The position numbers were made by a program, and so were the translations under genes. The notes beneath the pieces were generated by a model. The model was not told the origin of the DNA and did no database searches. It was given only the letters and a program-made list of their open reading frames with translations. A stretch of DNA of 64,000 bases from assembly GCF_030063355.1 (NCBI RefSeq), contig NZ_JASISZ010000028.1, forward strand, positions 1 to 64,000, read 5' to 3'. Below are positions 61,475-64,000 of this stretch, piece after piece; the first letter of the stretch is position 1, and every line of letters starts with the position of its first letter. The stretch is from Streptomyces sp. PH10-H1 (lineage in GTDB: Bacteria > Actinomycetota > Actinomycetes > Streptomycetales > Streptomycetaceae).

Positions 61475-62884
61475 TCAGTTCTCGGTGCCTGAGACGGCGG
61501 CCGGGGCCGCCCGGGCCGCCAGGCGGGCGCGGACGAAACCGGTCAGCGCGTCGAAGGCTCCCTGTGCGGCGTCGTCGCCGTGGAGCGCGCGGTCCCAGAC
61601 CATCCGCAGGTGCAGGTCGTCGCCGTGACTGGCGGAGACCGCGAACGGGGCGCGTACCGCACGGCCGTCCACGTTCACCTCACGCCCCTCCACCCCTCCC
61701 AGCCTCAGCGGGGGGCGACGGCTCAGGTCCTCGACGGTGAGCAGCCCGTCCAGGCGCCCCGACCAGGAGGCCGCACCGGCCGTCCGGGCGGCATGCACCA
61801 CCTCGTCGAACGGGGTGTCCGCCCGGTCGAGGTCGTCCCACCAGTGGGCCGTGGTGGTGTCATCGCCCGCCGGGCCGCCCGGCGAGTCGCCCACCACGCC
61901 GCCGGACGGTGTGCCGGTCGCGGCCGGGAAGACGACCGTGTTGAGGAAGCAGCCGAGGACGGGTTGCGCCGCGGCTGGTCTGCCGCCCCACGGATACCCC
62001 ATCGCGACGACGTGGCCGGGCCCGTGCCACGCACGGACGGCGGCCCGGCAGGCATCGAGCAGCTCAGGGAACGGGACCGCCGCGGCGATTCCGGCCGGTA
62101 CGGGGAGGTGGGCTTCGACGGCTCCGGTGGGCAGCTCCGCAGTGGCGCCCGCCGCCTGGCCTGTCATGCCTGCCACGGCTGACGGGCCGCTCGCGGCTTG
62201 CGCGCCGGCCTTGGGCGCGTCACGCACATGGCGCAGCCGTTCGCTCCAGTAGGCCAGCGCCGACGCACCACTCGCCCGCTCCTCCGCGGTGAGTTGCATC
62301 GATACGGCCTCCCGGTAGGCGCGCAGCTCCTGCGCCACGCTGCCCGGGGCCACGTCCTGGGGGCCGAGCCGGTCGCGGTAGGCAGCGCTCAGTTCCCCGG
62401 TGATCCGGGACAGCGACTGGCCGTCGCACGCGGCGTGGTCCAGGGCGACAGCCAGTACCTCCTCGGTCGCGTCCGCGCCGTCGTCGGCCAGGTAGAGCCG
62501 CAGCGGAGCGCCGTCCGCGGTCCAGGACCGCAGCGTTCTGCGCAGTGCGGCGGCGCCGTTCTCGCCGGGCGCGCACCCGATCCGTTCCACGGGCACGTCG
62601 GCTTCGCCGAGCCGCTGTACGGGCGTTCCGCGCACCACCAGTGAACGTGCGCGCAGGGCGGGGTGGAGTGCGGCCAGTGACCGTGCCGCGTCCCGCAGTC
62701 GTGGCAGATCGACGGTGCCGCGCGGGAAGGCGAAGAACAGTGGCACGACATCCGGCCGTCCGGCCGGGTCGAGTAAGCGTACGAGGACGAACCGGCGCTG
62801 GGCGCCGGTGACAGGCAGCAGGTCGCCGCCGGTGTCCAGCCGCTGGTACCGGGCGAGGTACTGGCTGGTGACGCTGGGTTGCAC
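61475..62884 (-). CDS. Free-standing NRPS condensation domain protein
   Basis: The 469-aa protein is a lone C domain. The active site reads ALDHAACDGQS, with Asp in place of the first His of HHxxxDG but the catalytic second His and Asp-Gly kept. Later C-domain parts are seen (MGYPWGGRPAAAQPVLGCFL NTV, DRADTPFDEVVHAA). It may do the first or last acyl transfer, or act with the A-T proteins in trans. GTG 62884 follows AAGGAA. It lies 163 bases upstream of the C-A-T gene. Confidence 0.85.
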   Translation of the reverse strand: MQPSVTSQYLARYQRLDTGGDLLPVTGAQRRFVLVRLLDPAGRPDVVPLFFAFPRGTVDLPRLRDAARSLAALHPALRARSLVVRGTPVQRLGEADVPVERIGCAPGENGAAALRRTLRSWTADGAPLRLYLADDGADATEEVLAVALDHAACDGQSLSRITGELSAAYRDRLGPQDVAPGSVAQELRAYREAVSMQLTAEERASGASALAYWSERLRHVRDAPKAGAQAASGPSAVAGMTGQAAGATAELPTGAVEAHLPVPAGIAAAVPFPELLDACRAAVRAWHGPGHVVAMGYPWGGRPAAAQPVLGCFLNTVVFPAATGTPSGGVVGDSPGGPAGDDTTTAHWWDDLDRADTPFDEVVHAARTAGAASWSGRLDGLLTVEDLSRRPPLRLGGVEGREVNVDGRAVRAPFAVSASHGDDLHLRMVWDRALHGDDAAQGAFDALTGFVRARLAARAAPAAVSGTEN

Positions 62885-62959
62885 GGGGTTCCTTCTGGTG
62901 GGATGAGCCCTGCTTGCGGAGGTCCGGGCCGGATTGGCGTTGTGCGGGGGCGGACGCGG

Positions 62960-64000
62960 TCAGCCGACAGAGGTCGCCTCGGTCGCCGGGTCACCGGCGG
63001 TCCGCTCGGCATCGGGCCCGCTCGTGGGCGGTGCGGCGGGCAGGTCGCGCATGCGGCGCAGCGGCGACATCAGCAGGGTCAGCGGCGCGAGGAGGACTCC
63101 CACGGCGCAGACCCAGACGGCGGCGCGTGGTGAGGCGGCGTCCGCGACGGCGCCGCCGATCAGGGCGCCGAGCGGCATGGTGCCCCAGACGAGGAAGCGC
63201 ATGGTGGCGTTCATCCGGCCGAGCAGGCCCGGCGGGCACAAGGTCTGGCGGAAGCTCACCTGGGCGACGTTGTAGACCACGCCGCCGAAGGAGACCACGC
63301 CCAGACCGATGGCGAACAGGGCGGCCGCGGCCCCCGCACCTGAAAGCGGCCAGAGCAGCGCGAACGGGCCCGTGACCACCACGGACAGCCAGATGATGCG
63401 GGCCTGTCCCAGAGCGCGGGCCAGGCGTCCCGCCATGAGCGCGCCGGCCAGACCACCGATCGCCGACGCCGACAGCATCAGGCCGATCGCGCCCGGGTTC
63501 AGGCCGAGTACCCGCACCAGGTAGACGGTCTGCACGGCCATCAGCATCACGGCGAAGAAGTTGCTCAATCCCGTCGTGGCGGCGATGACGCGCAGCAGCG
63601 GCTGGCGCAGGACGAACCGCAGCCCCTCGCCGATCTCGCCGCGCAGCGACGAGCCCTGCACCGCTTGGGGTGCGGGCTCGGAGCGGCGGATGAAGAGCAG
63701 GAACAGTCCCGAGAGCGCGTAACCAACCGCGTCGGCGACGATCGCCAGATGGGCCCCGACGAGCTGGACGAGAGCACCACCGAGGCCGGGTCCGGCGACG
63801 TGCGCGGAGGACCGGACGGTTTCCAGTGCGCCATTTCCGGCCACCAGTTGTGGGGCGGGCAGTAGTTGGGGCAGATAGCTCTGGTGGGCGACGTCGAAGA
63901 ACACCGTGGCGACACCGGTGATCAGAGCCACGGCATAGAGCTGCGCCATCGTCAGTACGTCCGCGACGGCCGCGGCCGGCACGCTGATCATCGCGATGGC
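62960..64000 (-). CDS. MFS exporter, 5' end cut by the window
   Basis: The frame is open to the window edge and encodes at least 346 residues of a major-facilitator protein with about nine hydrophobic segments. The pattern (VATVFFDVAHQSYLPQLLPA, GLGGALVQLVGAHLAIVADA, FRQTLCPPGLLGRMNATMRF) is that of the EntS-like siderophore and peptide exporter group. Its place before the NRPS genes suggests export of the peptide product. It shares the strand with the cluster and precedes the free-standing C gene by 75 bases. Confidence 0.9.
   Translation of the reverse strand, partial: AIAMISVPAAAVADVLTMAQLYAVALITGVATVFFDVAHQSYLPQLLPAPQLVAGNGALETVRSSAHVAGPGLGGALVQLVGAHLAIVADAVGYALSGLFLLFIRRSEPAPQAVQGSSLRGEIGEGLRFVLRQPLLRVIAATTGLSNFFAVMLMAVQTVYLVRVLGLNPGAIGLMLSASAIGGLAGALMAGRLARALGQARIIWLSVVVTGPFALLWPLSGAGAAAALFAIGLGVVSFGGVVYNVAQVSFRQTLCPPGLLGRMNATMRFLVWGTMPLGALIGGAVADAASPRAAVWVCAVGVLLAPLTLLMSPLRRMRDLPAAPPTSGPDAERTAGDPATEATSVG

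Overview
The window is high-GC actinobacterial DNA, almost certainly from a Streptomyces or a close relative. Supporting signs are the third-codon GC bias, GTG starts, ATGA stop/start overlaps, purine-rich ribosome binding sites, a SpoIIE/PAS/GAF phosphatase, an LAETG sortase substrate, a mycothiol-enzyme-type protein, and a GH19 chitinase with a DasR-type operator. No tRNA, rRNA or CRISPR array was seen. The number of broken genes suggests an accessory, probably arm-proximal, chromosomal region, or a draft assembly with uncorrected indels.

Region by region: 0-31 kb is a mosaic of single genes and remnants. It holds a transposase tail at the edge, a mycothiol-dependent-isomerase-like protein with an Asn-rich insert, a decayed HTH/TPR gene, a giant SpoIIE-type phosphatase, a GH16 protein, RNase H, and an orphan type I-G-like Cas3 without other cas genes or array. 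Next come ribA with a DODA-type dioxygenase and DoxX under a divergent MarR, an SRPBCC-EVE-MarR operon with a clear operator/promoter, an FAD oxidoreductase, and a hydrolase-acyltransferase-two-component operon behind a paired palindrome. A hemerythrin gene broken by an exact 14-bp tandem duplication and a repeat-rich LAETG surface protein follow.

31.5-43.6 kb is the most unusual part. It is a compact co-directional cluster for a contractile phage-tail-like particle: sheath, tube, a short tape-measure-tail-like protein, baseplate plug, hub/spike, PAAR-like tip, gp25 wedge, J-like wedge, a 1045-aa wedge/LamG fusion and two fibre or decoration candidates. I see no capsid, portal, terminase, lysis gene, AAA ATPase or full-length tape measure. 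It looks like a stripped-down contractile injection system. A membrane Ser/Thr kinase gene converges on it with directly abutting stop codons.

43.6-51 kb carries the kinase, a small secreted protein, a formylglycine-enzyme-like protein, the GH19 chitinase with its operator/-35 element, a leaderless membrane protein-XRE-oxidoreductase operon, a LexA homologue and a frameshifted barstar gene. 51.2-64 kb is a minus-strand NRPS cluster. In transcription order it contains an MFS exporter (cut by the window edge), a free-standing C domain, C-A-T, A-T, A-T, and a terminal C-(A C-terminal subdomain only)-T-SDR protein. The last module has no A catalytic core, so its carrier must be loaded in trans, and release is probably reductive rather than by a thioesterase.
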